From: Parelaphostrongylus tenuis
Taxonomy: Eukaryota; Nematoda; Chromadorea; Rhabditida; Metastrongylidae
Length of the DNA: 64,000 bases
Direction of reading: 5' to 3'
Assembly (NCBI GenBank): GCA_019055375.1
Contig: JAHQIW010004750.1
Span: 37,107 to 101,106, forward strand
Below the pieces are notes generated by a model. The model was not told where the DNA came from, did not search any database, and was given only the letters and a program-made list of their open reading frames with translations. Positions within the stretch are counted from its first letter, which is position 1. Each line of letters opens with the position of its first letter. Position numbers and translations under genes: made by a program. Positions 61,258 through 64,000 of the stretch are shown one piece after another.

Positions 61258-61270
61258 CTGAAAATAGACG
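61245..61270 (-). promoter_or_regulatory. 3' splice site abutting the srx start codon
   Basis: On the minus strand TCTATTTTCAG ends at 61258 and the ATG begins at the very next base. A perfect nematode acceptor directly before a start codon is the usual site of spliced-leader trans-splicing. It could instead be the acceptor of a 5' UTR intron. No spliced-leader gene is in the window. Confidence 0.55.
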
Positions 61271-63035
61271 ATTTTTTTGTGGTGAAAACTAATATGCAAC
61301 TGCAAAAGGCGGTGACAAAATATAAAACGGAATATTGTATTCTTGCTCATAGTCATTCAATCAGAAAAAAATAGGAATATGTTTAAGGTAGCCTAACATA
61401 TCGCCAACATTAATCACTTGGTATATCCATTTCTGCGAATCACAGCTGCAATTACCCCATACCAAATTATATTTGTGAAGGCATTAAAGTAATTCACAAG
61501 GTGCCCCCGGTGGTTTCAATGCCTTTCCACAAATGAGGAGGTTTATTTGGACGTTGATTCTGAAACATCACTATGGGTATAAGCCTTAGTTTCTTTTATT
61601 TCAAATAGCTATGAGTTAGGTTAGCCTAAGCAGCCTGTAATGAGAAACCCGCGTCTAACTTATGGGAGCATGTAATGAAATAAGGAACGAATGGAAGAGT
61701 AGAACTTTCGATGCTTTTCATGCGAGCAAAGCCTTATAAAACAGTTTCAACAGGCGGCTCTAACAGTTTTCCAGTGAGCAGTTTGGCAAGTATTTAAAAA
61801 TGAAAAGCATGCATCAAAAGGTTCAACATTTTTCTGCCGTTTTTACTCGCTATCAAATACAACGAAAAACGCTTTTTCTCACTGCAGAGAATAAAATTGA
61901 ACGTTTGCTCTCTGAAGAATAAAAGCTGTTTGCACAACGATTGGTAAAAGCCGGTAGTTCTTGAAACAGTGGATCCTTGAACTATCGAAGTCATTCTTCT
62001 TCAGTCGGCTATAATGCAGTGATCAAGAAGCTCATTTTCTAGTAGCCGTGCTTTCAATAATTAGTTTCAGCCATTGTGATTCCCTCCAATTTTTACTGCT
62101 ACAGAAATATGCACAAATAAATTGGTGTCATTTTCTTAAGAATTTGAGGTCCGGCTTGGCATCTCGGGTGCTAGACGTGCGTCTCTATAGAAGCAGTAGA
62201 CAAGTAGTCAAATGACATTTGTTACTGATGAAGCATACGAGAAGGTCGGATTGTAAGGCTAAAACTCGACGCGTCATACTAGACGTCTCAAAGGCTTTGG
62301 AAAACTTTATCGGATTATATTGCAATTCACGAGGTCTCAAAATAGTCGGCTGGAAGTGTTGATATGCACAGATTATTAACTAACTAAAAGTGAAGAAGAG
62401 TGGAAAGCATGGTTGGTGTTTACTATGGAAGAGCATTCTAAAAACAAAAGTTAGTATTGAGAATGCCGGTGTGCGAGTAGATCTATCATTTGTAGGATTA
62501 AGTTGTATTATGCAAATTTTTATTCAAAACATTTTCAAGTAACTTATATGACTGCGTACTTGAAGTGCAATTTTCAAGCTTTCGTTTACTACTTCTTTTT
62601 TTATAGTAGGGCGGGAGGTTCAATATAACCACATGAATGATTGAAAAACAAGACTCGAAAAGTCGAATGACGTACTCTCCTTTATCTATGGTTCATGTAT
62701 CATCCACTACCCCACCAAAGTCCTTTCTTTATATCTTTTTTTTTGTTGAATCTAACGGTCTATCCTTTTATTGCGTTAATTTCTAAGTTTAGGGTGTGCA
62801 TGAATAGACAGTCCACTGAATTCCGCTTTTTAATAGTTGTCCTAATTTGTGGCACTTGGTAATTGTTTTTTCCCCACGTTTACTGTCTGGGCACTAGAGA
62901 ATAGAAATACTGTCTCAAAAGTTTGAAAATGAAAAGAAAAGCTTAGAAAACTAATCTTAATTTGAAGCTTCACAAGGTTGGTATCTTTTTCCCAATCGAT
63001 TGTTCTGCTTTCCGGTCGATGGGTTTTCGCGGTTG
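61271..63035. other. srx upstream region, no gene recognised
   Basis: The srx promoter should lie at the low end of this stretch. No other gene, repeat or RNA was recognised. Confidence 0.35.
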
Positions 63036-63040
63036 CTTGT

Positions 63041-63075
63041 GGCTGATGTTTCGGCAAATACCCTTCTTCAGAGCC
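63041..63075 (-). other. Hammerhead-like motif, degenerate
   Basis: On the minus strand GGCT is followed by CTGAAGA (63071-63065), a 12-base spacer AGGGTATTTGCC, GAAAC (63052-63048), then ATCAGCC. GGCT and AGCC can pair as stem I, and the two conserved core boxes are present. Stem II has only two G-C pairs and stem III is absent, so activity is doubtful. Strings of this kind recur in many metazoan repeats. Confidence 0.35.
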
Positions 63076-63242
63076 TGAACGTATCATTCGTTTTAGCTTT
63101 ATTTATATGACTATACACAGTGAGAAAAAAAGCAAAGTGAATTACTTTTGAATAAATCATTTTTAAACAAATTAACTTCCTTTTTTTGCTCACTACAAAG
63201 AATAATCCTTTTCTTTTCTGCTATTTTCTTCTCTTTTTCAAA

Positions 63243-64000
63243 GTTTCACATTATTAACATGCCGAGGTTTCAAGAAAGTCGTCTTTCGAGTTGTTACAAG
63301 ATGTAGCAGCTAAACATTTCCGACTTGTTAGGGACGTATTATCGTTAAGGCAAAAAAAAATCGTCTTAATTGGACAGAAGACCTACTTTCTTAGCCGCCG
63401 CATAAGAAACAAAGTCATTCCTAATTCAATGAAAGATAGGAAATTGCATGAAATGTGTGGCGTACCAAATGATTCGCACCAAATACTGAACATTCACATG
63501 CGTTTATTACGCATTTGTTTGCAAAATACACAAAACCAACTGTTTCACTTCTGGAAAAAATGCGTCTATGAAGAACATCACTGTGTTAAGTATTTGGATA
63601 AGAATCTTTGGAAAAGAATAGTAGATGAATCTATGTCTATCTGCGACGATATTCGATATGACATAAACATAAGTTACGAAGAAAGTTTGGAGATCTACTA
63701 CGGAAGCGAAGTTCAAGTTTAAATTGAGGCTCAGGAAGTAGAAGAAACCCCACTTCTGACAAGTTCGAAGGACAATCTGAGGTAAAAGACGCGCCAATAC
63801 CCCCCAGAGTTACTATATTAGGAGGCATAACCCTCACGGATAGTACGCAATCACTATTGGAATTGGGGCCAAGTTTTTCACCTGCTCAATCCCTTTCCAA
63901 AACTTCGCCGCGTGCTATCGCTTGTAATTTGCACGCAGTCCTAGATCAACTCCGTTATAAAGCAAAACAAGACAGGCTAGGTCTACCACAACGTAGAGAG
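63243..64000 (+). pseudogene. Penelope-like element N-terminal ORF, runs off window
   Basis: An open frame (clear from about 63264, lacking its own ATG) reads LQDVAAKHFRLVRDVL, SRRIRNKVIPNSMKDRKLHE and LWKRIVDESMSICDDIRYDI. A one-base shift near 63672 continues it as LRRKFGDLLRKRSS. After a TGA at about 63720 the same frame continues to the window edge with PIPPRVTILGGITLTDSTQS, LLELGPSFSPAQ and LHAVLDQLRYKAKQ. The LELGPSFSPAQ region matches the N-terminal block that precedes the reverse transcriptase in Penelope-like elements, as I recall it from hookworm proteins. The RT and GIY-YIG domains would lie beyond 64000. The frameshift and stop suggest a decayed copy. Confidence 0.6.

Overview
This is eukaryotic nuclear DNA, AT-rich, gene-poor and full of decayed mobile elements. 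It looks like a strongylid (clade V, hookworm-like) nematode. Three things point there: RTE-type non-LTR retrotransposons of the kind abundant in hookworm genomes, a spliced chemoreceptor gene of the nematode-only srx class, and short introns ending in TTTCAG. No bacterial-style gene packing, rRNA or intact tRNA gene was seen.

Layout. 1-2033: nothing recognised. 2034-5404: a Tc1/mariner-type transposon with matching terminal inverted repeats, split by a nested, internally deleted RTE copy on the minus strand. 5405-20500: mostly unannotated AT-rich DNA holding copies of a tRNA-derived SINE (one with intact target-site duplication at 14286-14609), a 615-bp foldback element, a second inverted-repeat element, a mariner transposase remnant on the minus strand (19532-19860) and a decayed histone H4 fragment (20385-20500). 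21049-21233: a palindromic element carrying a complete hammerhead ribozyme core. 23195-24330: a second foldback copy, interrupted. 26500-34000: a few candidate exons of unknown function. 36478-37561: microsatellites and a SINE. 41930-43103: another mariner remnant, then a second hammerhead ribozyme between 49-bp direct repeats. 44145-49870: two RTE copies in inverted orientation. 54018-61257: a seven-exon srx chemoreceptor gene on the minus strand, broken at two points and with transposon debris in its introns. 63243-64000: the start of a Penelope-like retroelement reading frame that runs off the window.

The only confidently modelled host gene is the srx receptor. The most unusual content is the pair of hammerhead ribozymes. 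They keep the same fold while their helices differ in sequence, sit in related short elements, and occur in the same window as a Penelope-like element, a retroelement class known to carry such ribozymes.
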